64,000 nt of DNA from positions 4,278,001 to 4,342,000 of the forward strand of contig NZ_CP013234.1 of NCBI RefSeq assembly GCF_001584185.1. Direction: 5' to 3'. The notes under the pieces were generated by a model. It was not told where the DNA came from and ran no database searches. It was given only the letters and a program-made list of their open reading frames with translations. Origin of the DNA: Collimonas pratensis. GTDB taxonomy: Bacteria > Pseudomonadota > Gammaproteobacteria > Burkholderiales > Burkholderiaceae_D. A program made the position numbers and the translations under genes. This document shows positions 44,451-53,495 of the stretch, one piece after another. The first letter of the stretch is position 1. Each line of letters begins with the position of its first letter.

Positions 44451-44723
44451 CTAGCCGGTGTAAGCACCCTTGCTCCAACCTTCACCATCCCAGCACCATT
44501 CGGTCGTTTGGCTACCAGTGGTTGCATAGACGCGGATATGGATAGTGCTTCCGTTCAGCCAGCAGGTTGCAGAGGCATTTTCACCTGGCTGCTTAAAGGC
44601 CCCCGTGTACCAACCCTTCGATCCGTCGTAGCAACGCTCCGTGATGGTAGAGCCATTGGAAGTATAAACACGGATCGACGGCGAGCTGGTTCCCCACGAC
44701 ACGGCGGCAGTTTGAGTTGACAT
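44451..44723 (-). CDS. RSL-type fucose-binding lectin
   Basis: A 90-residue protein closely resembling the Ralstonia solanacearum lectin RSL. RSL is a trimer that forms a six-bladed propeller and binds L-fucose, for example on plant xyloglucan. Two blade repeats are visible: [19 protein letters not shown] with GWYTGAF, and [20 protein letters not shown] with GWSKGAY. The sugar-contacting Arg (IRVY), Glu (TER/TEW) and Trp residues are conserved, except that the Trp of RSL's first blade (W31) is Tyr here and one extra residue precedes the next Trp. The start is the ATG at 44723 with AGGAGC seven bases upstream. There is no signal peptide, as in RSL. Confidence 0.9.
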   Translation of the reverse strand: MSTQTAAVSWGTSSPSIRVYTSNGSTITERCYDGSKGWYTGAFKQPGENASATCWLNGSTIHIRVYATTGSQTTEWCWDGEGWSKGAYTG

Positions 44724-45201
44724 TTTTAAGCTCCTAGATTGGGTTGAGTAAAGTGACAAACAAGTGACGAACTAAAACACTTCAGTGATCACGGCATGCG
44801 CGTCACTGTGATGGTGCTCGTTCATGGTAGTAAGCGACTGGCGAAATAAATAGCTGTCAATTTTCGCAGGCAGTGGATGTAGGCATCATCTTGCGAACAC
44901 TGGATCCAGCATCAATACAGTCTGATTTTTCCGGCATCCGGTTACTTTCGAATTTTACGTTACTCACCTCCGCCACGGTCCCGCGAAAAGCCTAGGAAAA
45001 TCGCATTATCTGCCTGAAACCCCTTGAATAAAGGCTTTATGCCTATCATCGATAATTTCGAATATAGACCGGCATTTTTTCCGTTTTTCTTTTGATTTGG
45101 CAGCGCGCATACTTCATATCAGTTCATTCAATACCGCAGCTACCCTGCTTCGCTGATCCCCAGCCACGGCGGCAAATGCGGCAACAGACGGAGAAAAAAC
45201 C
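44724..45201. other. 478-bp intergenic region between lectin and pirin genes
   Basis: I see no gene here. It is AT-richer than its surroundings and must hold divergent promoters for the lectin and pirin genes. A candidate LuxR-type site lies at 44854-44869 and small AT-rich symmetries occur near 45030 (ataaaggctttat). Confidence 0.6.
44854..44869. promoter_or_regulatory. candidate lux-type box upstream of the lectin gene
   Basis: CTGTCAATTTTCGCAG has the CTG-N10-CAG frame of LuxR-family operators, but only partial dyad symmetry inside. It is 131 bp upstream of the lectin ATG. Lectins of this type are controlled by quorum sensing in relatives, which makes it worth noting. Confidence 0.25.
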
Positions 45202-45903
45202 ATGCTTGAAATTCGCAAAGGCACAGAACGCGGCGTCGCCGATCACGGCTGGCTGAATTCGCATCACACATTTTCGTTCGGCCATTATCACGATCCGCTG
45301 CACACCGGCTTCGGGCCGCTGCTGGTGATCAACGAAGACCGGGTAACAGCGGGCCAGGGTTTCGGCACGCACGGCCACAGCGACATGGAAATCATTTCCT
45401 ATGTGCTGGACGGTGCGCTGGAACACAAGGACAGCATGGGCACCGGTTCGGTGCTGCATTACGGCGACGTGCAAAGGATGAGCGCGGGCAGCGGCGTGCG
45501 CCATAGCGAGTTCAATCATTCGCAGACCGCGCCCGTGCATTTCTTGCAGATCTGGATCCAGCCGAACGTCAAAGGGATTCCGCCCAGCTACGAAGAAAAG
45601 CATTTCACCGCTGCGCAAAAACAAGGACAGCTGCGCCTGATCGCTTCATCCGATGGCCGTGAAGATTCGGTGCTGATACATCAGGATGCCGCCATCTACG
45701 CAGCGATTCTGAATGGCGACCAGGCTCTGCAGCACACGCTGGATGCAGGGCGCAGCGCTTATGTGCATGTGATACGCGGTCGCCTCAGCGTCAACGGCCT
45801 CGAACTGAATGGCGGCGATGCGGTGAAGGTGACTGCCGAGACTGTGGTCACGCTGGCCAACGCCGAAGCCGCGGAAATATTGCTGTTCGACCTGCCCTAC
45901 TGA
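45202..45903 (+). CDS. pirin family protein (YhhW-like bicupin)
   Basis: A 233-residue double-cupin protein of the bacterial pirin family; YhhW of Escherichia has quercetin 2,3-dioxygenase activity. The metal ligands are visible as the two His of GFGTHGHSDMEIISY and the His/Glu of SGVRHSEFNHSQTAPVHFLQ. The C-terminal cupin is degenerate, as usual (RGRLSVNGLELNGGDAVKVT). Length is normal and GGAG precedes the ATG. It converges on a LysR-type regulator gene, which in other bacteria often sits next to pirin genes. Confidence 0.92.
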   Translation: MLEIRKGTERGVADHGWLNSHHTFSFGHYHDPLHTGFGPLLVINEDRVTAGQGFGTHGHSDMEIISYVLDGALEHKDSMGTGSVLHYGDVQRMSAGSGVRHSEFNHSQTAPVHFLQIWIQPNVKGIPPSYEEKHFTAAQKQGQLRLIASSDGREDSVLIHQDAAIYAAILNGDQALQHTLDAGRSAYVHVIRGRLSVNGLELNGGDAVKVTAETVVTLANAEAAEILLFDLPY

Positions 45904-45926
45904 TTCCGCAGGCTGAGTCCAGACTA

Positions 45927-46024
45927 GTAGCGTGGGCACATCGTGCCCACGCATGACCTATGCGCATCGATGGCCCCATGCGGATCAACCTTCCCGCGTG
46001 GGCAAAAAAACCTGCCCACCCTAC
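45927..46024. repeat. pair of GTGGGCAC palindromic REP-like sequences
   Basis: Unit one is gtagcgtgggcacatcgtgc continuing into ccacgc (45927-45952), an almost perfect palindrome preceded by GTAG. Unit two is gcgtgggca ... tgcccaccctac (45996-46024) in inverted orientation, ending in CTAC. The GTAG head and paired inverted arrangement match RAYT-linked REP/BIME structure. The same family is present at 53496-53615. Confidence 0.78.
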
Positions 46025-46065
46025 GGATGAAAGCCGGCTATACCGCCAATCGGTGAAGAAGTTTT

Positions 46066-46998
46066 TTACGGCTGTCCCGGCGCGCCAGGCACATGCTCGA
46101 TCAGACGTGCCATGGCGTCGGTATAGCGCACCCGGTCCATCCACCAGGCCAGCGCTGCGCCTTCTTCACCGCTGCGCCATGCCATCGAAAATGTTTCATC
46201 GGGCTTGGGTTCCTCGACCTTCTTGACGATCAGGGCGCCCGACGCAATTGCCGCGCGCGCGCACGGCTCGGGCAGGAAACCGAAACCGATGCCGGCCAGC
46301 TGCAGGTCATATTTGCTGCGCATGTCCGGCACCGTCAAGGTATCCTGGCCGAACAGCAAACCCACCGTGCGCGACGGCATCTTGCGCGCCGAATCGGCGA
46401 CGCTGATGGCGCGGTAGGGATGCAGCTCTGCCTTGCCCAGCACCTTCTTCACCTTGGCCAACGGATGATTGGGCGCCACCACGAACACGAATGATATCGT
46501 GCCCATCTGCTCGGCGACGTAGCCGCCGCCCGCAGGCCCCTGTCCTGGCGCGCCGATCAGCAAATCGACACGACGCTCCAGCAAGGCCTCCCAAGTACCG
46601 GCCAGCGACTCGCGGGCGATGCGCAAACGGGTCTTGTCGGCGACACCGCAGAAGGCGTGGATATCGGACTCCAGCGCGCTGACCGAAAACAGGGAATCGA
46701 TGCAGATGGTGAATTCGGTTTCCCAGCCGGACGCGACCCGGCGCACGCGCTGCTCCAGGTCTTCCGCCGCTTTCAACAGATAGCGTCCTTCCTTCAGCAA
46801 TTCCGCGCCGGCGCGCGTCAGCGCCACCTTCGGCCCCTGCCGTTCGAACACTTGTACGCCAAGATCCTGCTCCAGCTTGGAGACCGTATAAGAAATCGTC
46901 GAAGGCACGCGGTGCAGTTCGCTGCCGGCGGCGGAAAACGATCCGCGGCGGTCGATGGCATCGAGAATTAACAGCGCATCGAGACTGATTCTGAACAT
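46066..46998 (-). CDS. LysR-family transcriptional regulator
   Basis: A 310-residue LTTR. The N-terminal winged helix reads SLDALLILDAIDRRGSFSAA with recognition helix RVPSTISYTVSKLEQDLGVQ. The effector domain includes FTICIDSLFSVSALESDIH and LDLLIG-like RVDLLIGAPGQGP. The subgroup resembles YhaJ/DgcA-type regulators that control neighbouring oxidoreductases. It is convergent with the pirin gene and 42 bp downstream of the DedA-rhodanese gene in the same direction. The target is unknown. Confidence 0.92.
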   Translation of the reverse strand: MFRISLDALLILDAIDRRGSFSAAGSELHRVPSTISYTVSKLEQDLGVQVFERQGPKVALTRAGAELLKEGRYLLKAAEDLEQRVRRVASGWETEFTICIDSLFSVSALESDIHAFCGVADKTRLRIARESLAGTWEALLERRVDLLIGAPGQGPAGGGYVAEQMGTISFVFVVAPNHPLAKVKKVLGKAELHPYRAISVADSARKMPSRTVGLLFGQDTLTVPDMRSKYDLQLAGIGFGFLPEPCARAAIASGALIVKKVEEPKPDETFSMAWRSGEEGAALAWWMDRVRYTDAMARLIEHVPGAPGQP

Positions 46999-47040
46999 GG
47001 AATTCCCGTTAAAGAGATGGCTGCAAGCACAGGCGATGTA

Positions 47041-47964
47041 TCAGGAATCGATCGCATAGCCGGCGGCGATCCAGGCATCGATACCGCCCGACAGCGGCCG
47101 CACTTTCTTGTAGCCGCGCTGCATCAGCTGCTTGGCGACCAGCGCCGCCGAAGCTTCATTGGGACAGGCGCAATAGACAATCACTTCCTGGTCTATCGGC
47201 GCATCGAAGACAAAGGTACTGATTTCCTTGTGCGAGATGGTAAGCGCGCCGGGAATGCGCCCGGCCTGCTGCGATGCCGGCGAGCGAATGTCGACAATGG
47301 CCGGCGTCACCCCTTGTTTGAACAGCTGGTCCAGTTCCGCCACTGAAATGCGCGCCATGCGCAGCGAGCGGCGGAAGCGCCAGCGCTGCCACCATTTACT
47401 GGCGACAAAAACGGCGAAGGCGGCCGCCACCAGCATCATGCCGTACTGACCGAGTTCGGTCAGTACGCCGAGCAGATCGTCGACGGTGGTGCTGAACAGC
47501 GAACCAAGGTAGATCGCCAGGCCGGCCCACAAGGCCGCGCCCAGGCCATCATAGAGAATGAAAGTAGCGCGCTTGGTGCCGACCGTGCCAGCCAGGGCGC
47601 TGGCGATGGAAGCGAAACCGGGAATGAACTTGGCGACCAGCAGCGAGCGCGCGCCCCAGCGCGAGTAGATCGATTCCGTCTGGCGCACGCAGGAATCCGG
47701 CGACAAGGAAATGCGGCACAGCGTCGACAGCACTTTGCGGCCGTAACGGCGGCCCGCCATGTACCAGAAGAAATCGGCGATCAGGGCCGCCACCACCGCC
47801 GTCAGCAACAGCACTGGCGCCGAGTACTCGCCGCGATGCATCAGCGCGCCGGTGATCACCAGCGTCGGATACGCCGGCACCGGGGCGCCCAGTTGCTCGG
47901 CCAGCACGTTGAAAAAGACGAGGATCAGCCCGTATTGCTCGATCAAATGAAACAAATAGGTCAT
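47041..47964 (-). CDS. DedA-family membrane protein fused to a rhodanese domain
   Basis: A 307-residue fusion. Residues 1-195 are a DedA/VTT membrane domain (QLGAPVPAYPTLVITGALMH, ADFFWYMAGRRYGRKVL and the signature AKFIPGFASIASALAGTVG), a group of lipid-scramblase-like transporters needed for membrane homeostasis. Residues about 205-305 form a cytoplasmic rhodanese domain (TPAIVDIRSPASQQAGRIPG) with a catalytic Cys in VIVYCACPNEASAALVAKQL. The active-site Cys is intact, so persulphide chemistry is possible. Similar fusions exist across Betaproteobacteria, but how the two halves cooperate is not known. Confidence 0.9.
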   Translation of the reverse strand: MTYLFHLIEQYGLILVFFNVLAEQLGAPVPAYPTLVITGALMHRGEYSAPVLLLTAVVAALIADFFWYMAGRRYGRKVLSTLCRISLSPDSCVRQTESIYSRWGARSLLVAKFIPGFASIASALAGTVGTKRATFILYDGLGAALWAGLAIYLGSLFSTTVDDLLGVLTELGQYGMMLVAAAFAVFVASKWWQRWRFRRSLRMARISVAELDQLFKQGVTPAIVDIRSPASQQAGRIPGALTISHKEISTFVFDAPIDQEVIVYCACPNEASAALVAKQLMQRGYKKVRPLSGGIDAWIAAGYAIDS

Positions 47965-48042
47965 CGCTGTCGTCGCCTCGTATCCATAGCCGTGATCGCC
48001 AGATTGGCAATTTCACAATAATGCAATAAACATCTATGGATA

Positions 48043-48750
48043 TTATAAAGTTGATGGCGTCGCGGCTCCGGTCTTTTCAGAAAGATATTCATTGACGCTC
48101 AGCCAGAGCAGTATCGCCAGCGGCAACAGCAGCGCTAGAAACAACACTTGCTTGTAGGCGAAGGCACCGCCGATAGCGCCGGCGCCGAACGCCACAATAG
48201 GCCAGAAGAACTTGACGCAGCGCTGCCGTATCTCCTCGCTGGCGTCGCCGCGCACGATGTCGACCAGATCGATGATCACCTGCGTGACATTGCCGGTCAT
48301 GACCGTGGTCGGCGTCAGATGCTGCAGCACCAGGCGGCTGCTGGCATTCTGCACGCCCATGCCGGCAGCGCCCAGCATGCCGGCCAGCAGCGCCAGCGGC
48401 GCGCGCGAATCGATGACCGGCCCCGCCAGATGGCCGGCCAGCATGAAGCCCAGCAGGAAAACCAGTTGCAGCAACAGCAGGAAGAACATCGGCGCCTTGC
48501 CGCCGCGCTCCAGCCAGATCACCGCCATGCGCGTCAGCGCCACCGCAAAGATAAATGCAGGAAAGGCCAGCAGCTTGATCAGCACGCCGTGCGAGGGATT
48601 GGCCAGTTCGCTGCCGATCAGCACGAAGTTGCCGGTGACGTGCGCGGTGAACAAGCCGAACAGCGCAATGAAGCCCACCGTATCGACATAGCCGGCCAGA
48701 AAACTCAGGGCGATGCTTTGCAAGGTCCGGCGGCTTTTGATATCGGGCAT
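48043..48750 (-). CDS. DUF1275 (YoaK-like) membrane protein
   Basis: A 235-residue polytopic protein of the DUF1275 family, of unknown function. Hallmarks are SFLAGYVDTVGFIALFGLFT, FTAHVTGNFVLIGSELA and MGVQNASSRLVLQHLTPTTV followed by MTGNVTQVIIDL. About six helices are visible. The ATG at 48750 has GAAGGAAG ahead of it. It lies 22 bp downstream of the amidohydrolase gene in the same direction, so the two are probably cotranscribed. Confidence 0.9.
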   Translation of the reverse strand: MPDIKSRRTLQSIALSFLAGYVDTVGFIALFGLFTAHVTGNFVLIGSELANPSHGVLIKLLAFPAFIFAVALTRMAVIWLERGGKAPMFFLLLLQLVFLLGFMLAGHLAGPVIDSRAPLALLAGMLGAAGMGVQNASSRLVLQHLTPTTVMTGNVTQVIIDLVDIVRGDASEEIRQRCVKFFWPIVAFGAGAIGGAFAYKQVLFLALLLPLAILLWLSVNEYLSEKTGAATPSTL

Positions 48751-48772
48751 GATCTTCCTTCGCTGTGCAAAA

Positions 48773-50635
48773 TCAAAAGGCAAAACAGCTGCAACCCAGG
48801 CTGCCCCAGAAACCGGAATAGTCAGAGACCGGTACGGCCGACTTGCGCGCCACATCGTGGGCATGCGCGTGCACGCCGCAAGCGCCGGCGCATTGATGTG
48901 GCAGGGCCTGGCGTTGTTGCGGCAATTGGCGATAATGGCCCGGCACGGTGTTCACCGGTGACCAGTCCGGCAGCACCGGGATAGGCGGTGGCGCCAGCGC
49001 GCTGAATTCCGCCGCGCCATAAACAATTTTCCCGCCGACCACCGTCAGCACCGATTCCAGCGCCTTGATGCTGTCTTCATCGACCGCAAAGAAATCGGCC
49101 GACAGCACCGCCAGGTCGGCCAGCTGCTCTTGTTTTATACGGCCCTTCTTGCCCTGCTCGCTGGAAAACCAGGCGCTGCCGGCGGTCCATAATTCCAGCG
49201 CGGTTTGGCGCGACAACTGGCCGGCCGTGTCGTACAGGCGCATGCCGCCGACGGTGCGCCCCGACACCAGCCAGTACAGCGCGGTCCAGGGGTTGTAGCT
49301 GGCCACACGGGTGGCATCGGTACCGGCGCCGACCGGCACGCCCATCTCCAGCATGCGCGCTACCGGCGGCGTATGTTTGGCGGCAGCGGCGCCATAGCGG
49401 TCGACGAAATATTCGCCCTGGAAAGCCATGCGGTGCTGGATCGCGATGCCGCCGCCCAGCGCGCGCACTCTTTCGATATTGCGCGGCGTGATGGTTTCGG
49501 CATGGTCGAAGATCCAGTGCAAGCCGTCGAAAGGAATTTCACGGTTAACTTTCTCAAACACATCCAGCATGCGGCTGATCGATTCGTCGTAGGTCGCGTG
49601 CAGGCGGAACGGCCAGCGCTGCGCGACCAGATGGCGCACCACTTTTTCTAGCTCGCCTTCCATGCCGGCGGCCAGCTCCGGCCGCGGCTCCAGGAAATCC
49701 TCGAAGTCGGCGGCGGAAAACACCAGCATCTCACCGGCGCCGTTATGACGGTAGAAATCGTTGCCGTCGCCCGGCTTGACCATCTCGCTCCATTTCTGGA
49801 AGTCCTCCAGCTCCTGGCCTTTGCGCTGGGTGAACAGGTTGTAGGCGATGCGTATCGTCAGTTGCTGGTCGCGCGCCAGCTGCTCGACGATGGCATAGTC
49901 TTCCGGGTAATTCTGGAAGCCGCCGCCGGCGTCGATGACGCTGGTGACGCCCAGGCGATTCAGTTCGCGCATGAACTGGCGCGTCGAATTGACTTGCTGT
50001 TCGCGTGGCAGCGCCGGCCCTTTCGCCAGCGTGGCGTAGAGGATCATGGCGTTCGGCCTGGCGATCAGCATGCCGGTCGGGTTGCCGGCGGCATCGCGCT
50101 GGATTTCGCCGCCGGGCGGATTCGGCGTGTCCCTGGTATAGCCCACCGCGCGCAAAGCCGCGCGGTTGAGCAAGGCGCGGTCGTACAAATGCAGGATGAA
50201 TACCGGCGTATCGGGCGCGGCGGCGTTGATGTCGTCCAGGGTCGGCATGCGCTTTTCGGCAAACTGGAATTCGCTCCAGCCGCCGACCACGCGCACCCAT
50301 TGCGGATGCGGCGTGCGCAGCGCCTGTTCTTTCAGCATGCGCAAGGCATCGGCCAGCGACGGCACGCCTTCCCAGCGCAATTCCAGGTTGTAGTTGAGGC
50401 CGCCGCGGATCAGGTGCAGGTGGGAGTCGTTCAGGCCGGGAATCACCGTGCGTCCTTGCAGATCGATTACTTGCGTGTCCTGCCCGCGATGTCGCATGGC
50501 TTCTTCGGCGTCGCCGACGGCGAGGAACTTGCCATCCTGGATGGCCACCGCCGTCGCCAGCGGCTGGGCCTGGTCGACCGTATGGAAACGGCCGTTCAAC
50601 AAAATCATGTCTGCGTGCACGCTGTTCTCCTGCAT
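48773..50635 (-). CDS. YtcJ-type amidohydrolase
   Basis: A 620-residue metal-dependent hydrolase of the YtcJ-like amidohydrolase group (relatives include N-substituted formamide deformylase). Metal ligands are seen in RTVIPGLNDSHLHLIRGGLN (HxH), later His residues in WPFRLHATYDESI and GLHWIFDHAETITP, and the Asp in PVGAGTDATRVASYNPWTAL. The C-terminal composite strand QLADLAVLSADFFAVDED follows. The last 50 residues form a Cys/His-rich tail (HQCAGACGVHAHAHDVARK, then GSLGCSCFAF) beyond the usual end. Substrate unknown; the protein looks cytoplasmic. Confidence 0.88.
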   Translation of the reverse strand: MQENSVHADMILLNGRFHTVDQAQPLATAVAIQDGKFLAVGDAEEAMRHRGQDTQVIDLQGRTVIPGLNDSHLHLIRGGLNYNLELRWEGVPSLADALRMLKEQALRTPHPQWVRVVGGWSEFQFAEKRMPTLDDINAAAPDTPVFILHLYDRALLNRAALRAVGYTRDTPNPPGGEIQRDAAGNPTGMLIARPNAMILYATLAKGPALPREQQVNSTRQFMRELNRLGVTSVIDAGGGFQNYPEDYAIVEQLARDQQLTIRIAYNLFTQRKGQELEDFQKWSEMVKPGDGNDFYRHNGAGEMLVFSAADFEDFLEPRPELAAGMEGELEKVVRHLVAQRWPFRLHATYDESISRMLDVFEKVNREIPFDGLHWIFDHAETITPRNIERVRALGGGIAIQHRMAFQGEYFVDRYGAAAAKHTPPVARMLEMGVPVGAGTDATRVASYNPWTALYWLVSGRTVGGMRLYDTAGQLSRQTALELWTAGSAWFSSEQGKKGRIKQEQLADLAVLSADFFAVDEDSIKALESVLTVVGGKIVYGAAEFSALAPPPIPVLPDWSPVNTVPGHYRQLPQQRQALPHQCAGACGVHAHAHDVARKSAVPVSDYSGFWGSLGCSCFAF

Positions 50636-50862
50636 TGGCTAAGAGTAAATTATTCAAAATATCGAACACAATCCAGCACAGCCAAAAACCCGCAAATACT
50701 GGACCACGACGACGTTTTGCGTCGATGAAAAGCAGTATGGCGGACAGAAAATCAAATGAAAAACGGAAAATTTATGGGCCAATGATCGAATTTATCGATT
50801 ACCGAGATAGCGATGCTGAACACAGTGCCAATCGCTGGCCATCCGGGCCACGGGCGTTGGCC

Positions 50863-52380
50863 TCAAGCCACTTCGTCGATCAAGGAATGGCCGTACACGG
50901 TAAAGCGGCTCTTGCCCTGCCGCTTGGCCTGGTACATGGCTTCGTCGGCTTGGCGCAAGGCCGAATCCCACTCCAGGCTCTCGGCCTGGCAGAGGGCAAT
51001 GCCGATGCTGCAGCCGATGCCGTCGCCAATCTCGGCGACGCGGCTGACGATACGGCCGGCGACAGCAGTTGCGGTGGCTTTGATAGAAAGCGCCGGCGCA
51101 ATCAGGCAAACCACGAATTCGTCGCCGCCGACGCGACCGGCGATATCGCTGTCGCGCAGCGCCGAACGCAGCGCCGCCGCAACCTCGACCAGCACAGCAT
51201 CACCGCGGTCATGGCCGAGGTTGTCGTTGATCCACTTGAAGCCATCCAGGTCGATGAACAACAGCGCCACCGCCTGGCGGCTGATGCTGCCGCGGCCGCG
51301 CAAGGTTTCCGCCAGCTCCAGGAACAGCGAGCGGCTGGGCAGGCCGGTCAGGTCATCCAGCCGCACCTGGTCCATCTGCACTTCCAGCATGGCGTTGTTG
51401 AGCGCCAGCAGGCGCGCATCCTGCACCGTCTTGAGGTAGACCTGATTCATTTCCCGCAAATAGATCATCAGCAGCACCGTAGCCGAGATCAGGGCGTTGC
51501 AGCGGCCGACATACCAGCCGATCGAGAATTGGCTGCCGCCGGCCATGGTGATCACGTTGTCGCATTGCAGGGCGACCAGGGCCACGCCCAGCCATACATG
51601 CAGCACAGCGCGAAAGCCGGTGGCACGCCACAGGACCAGCATCGCCAGGGCGGTCAGCGACTGCAGCAGGAAACCAAGGCCGCTGGTGGTGACGCGGTGG
51701 AAATTGCCGTGCTCGATCAGCGTCGGCAGGTCGGCATGGAACACCACCACCGGCAGCAGGCTGGCAGCCAGCGCCGCCAGCACCACCGCGATCAGCCAGT
51801 TCGGCATGCGCTCCGGGTGGCTCGCCAGCCAGGAAGGGCTCCACCAGCGGCTGACCGCATACAGCAGGATACTGAGGGCCAGGCCGGCATGCCACAAAAA
51901 CCACAGCCAGATAGTGGTCTGGGCGCCGCCCAGCAAACTCTGTTGCGGAAAGAATGCACCCGGCATGGCGAGGAACTGCATGATCAGGATCGCCGCGGCA
52001 TAGAAGCAGCCGGCGCCGATATACAGCAGGTCGACTTCCTTGGTGGCGCGGTAATGGCCAAAAATCAGGTAGGTGATGATGACGTAGGCAACTACCGTCG
52101 CGGTCTGGTAGGAAGGCAGGAAAAACGGAAATAGCGGCCCCATCACGCTGGCGACCGGCAACAGGATCAATGTCATTAAAACAATGCCGATACAGACCCA
52201 CAGCGCGCGCCGACGCTGACGCGTCGTGGCTTGGCGGGTCGCTGGCGACACGCTTTTGCTGGTCCACGCCGGCTTGGCGGCAGCTTTGTTGCGTGCAATA
52301 GTTGCGCGGTCGATCATCAGTGATTTAATCATGCCCGGAAAACTACGGCTTACCTTAAGGTAAATTTTGCCCAGAAGCAT
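50863..52380 (-). CDS. membrane diguanylate cyclase (MASE4-like sensor plus GGDEF)
   Basis: A 505-residue c-di-GMP synthase. An N-terminal sensor with about eight helices (for example ALWVCIGIVLMTLILLPVAS, TTIWLWFLWHAGLALSILLY) resembles the MASE4 domain. The catalytic domain starts DDLTGLPSRSLFLELAETL and carries an intact GGDEF (GRVGGDEFVVC). An RxxD inhibitory site (RDSD) lies five residues before GGDEF, so product inhibition is likely. There is no EAL domain. The exact start is unclear: ATGs at 52380, 52332 and 52317 are all possible and none has a strong ribosome site. It stands alone between the amidohydrolase and the quinone oxidoreductase. Confidence 0.9.
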   Translation of the reverse strand: MLLGKIYLKVSRSFPGMIKSLMIDRATIARNKAAAKPAWTSKSVSPATRQATTRQRRRALWVCIGIVLMTLILLPVASVMGPLFPFFLPSYQTATVVAYVIITYLIFGHYRATKEVDLLYIGAGCFYAAAILIMQFLAMPGAFFPQQSLLGGAQTTIWLWFLWHAGLALSILLYAVSRWWSPSWLASHPERMPNWLIAVVLAALAASLLPVVVFHADLPTLIEHGNFHRVTTSGLGFLLQSLTALAMLVLWRATGFRAVLHVWLGVALVALQCDNVITMAGGSQFSIGWYVGRCNALISATVLLMIYLREMNQVYLKTVQDARLLALNNAMLEVQMDQVRLDDLTGLPSRSLFLELAETLRGRGSISRQAVALLFIDLDGFKWINDNLGHDRGDAVLVEVAAALRSALRDSDIAGRVGGDEFVVCLIAPALSIKATATAVAGRIVSRVAEIGDGIGCSIGIALCQAESLEWDSALRQADEAMYQAKRQGKSRFTVYGHSLIDEVA

Positions 52381-52498
52381 CAAAATAATAACTTGAATGG
52401 CTATCGCAAGCTAATACAGAAAAGCTATCACTTGCCCGTGCAAAAGAGAAAATCGTGTTTGTCATACAATGACCGTTTTCCCTCCAAGAGACCCAGCC

Positions 52499-53475
52499 AT
52501 GCGCGCTATCGAAATTACCCAACCCGGCGGCCCGAGGTTTTGCAAATCTGCGAACGCCCGGTGCCGTCGTTCAAGGCCGGTGAAGTTCTGATCAAGGTGC
52601 AGGCGGCCGGCATCAACCGGCCGGATGTATTCCAGCGCACCGGCAATTATTCGCCGCCGCCGGGCGCCTCCAATTTGCCGGGACTGGAAATCGCCGGCGA
52701 AATCGTCGACGGCGATTTCAGCGGCAGCCCTTTCAAGAAAGGCGACCTGGTCTGCGCCTTGGTGCAGGGCGGCGGCTATGCCGAGTACTGCAGCGCGCCG
52801 GCGGCGCAGTGCCTGCCGCTGCCGGATGGCTGGAGCGCGGTGGAAGCCGCTTCGCTGCCGGAAACCTTTTTCACGGTATGGAGCAATGTCTTCGATCGTG
52901 CCCGTCTCAGCCCTGGAGAAACCCTGCTGGTGCAGGGCGGCAGTTCCGGCATCGGCGCGGCGGCGATCCAGATCGCTACCGCGCTCGGCCACCGCGTGTT
53001 TGCAACTGCCGGCTCGGATGAGAAATGCCGCGCCTGCGAAGCGTTGGGCGCCGAGCGCGGGATCAATTACCGCAGCGAAGATTTCGCTGCCGTGATCAAG
53101 GCAGCTACCGACGGCAAAGGCGTCAACGTGATCCTCGACATGGTAGCCGGCGACTATGTGCCGCGCGAAATCAGCTGCCTGGCCGACGATGGCCGCCTGG
53201 TGTTCATCGCCACCCTGGGCGGCAGCAGCGCCAGCATCGATTTCCGCCAAGTGCTGATGCGGCGCCTGACCATTACCGGCTCTACCCTGCGGCCGCGACC
53301 GATCGCGTTCAAGGCTGCCATCGCAGCGCAGCTGCGCGAGCGCGTCTGGCCGCTGCTGGCAGCCAAGAAAATCAAGCCGGTGATCTTCAAGACCTTCCCG
53401 CTGGAACAGGCAGCGCAAGCCCATGCGCTGATGGAAAGCAGCTCGCATATCGGCAAGATCATGCTGACGACCTGA
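52499..53475 (+). pseudogene. NAD(P)H quinone oxidoreductase (PIG3-like) with a frameshift at codon 12-13
   Basis: A zinc-independent MDR-superfamily quinone reductase of the PIG3/QorA-like type, about 325 residues. The expected start is the ATG at 52499, reading MRAIEITQPGGP. The frame is then lost at cccgaggttttg (52531-52542), where CCG GAG GTT would be expected: one G is missing. After the shift the family sequence resumes at EVLQICERPVPSFKAGEVLI and runs intact to the end, including NRPDVFQRTGNYSPPPGAS, the nucleotide motif VQGGSSGIGAAAIQIATALG and HIGKIMLTT. The only in-frame upstream alternative (from 52393) gives an unrelated N-terminus. The gene is broken, or the sequence has a one-base error. 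Confidence 0.8.
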
Positions 53476-53495
53476 GCCGCCATGTCGCCGAGCAT

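Noticed and set aside
50635..52134. 499-codon plus-strand frame opposite the diguanylate cyclase
   Set aside because: Low-complexity His/Gln/Arg translation without motifs; shadow of the GGDEF gene.
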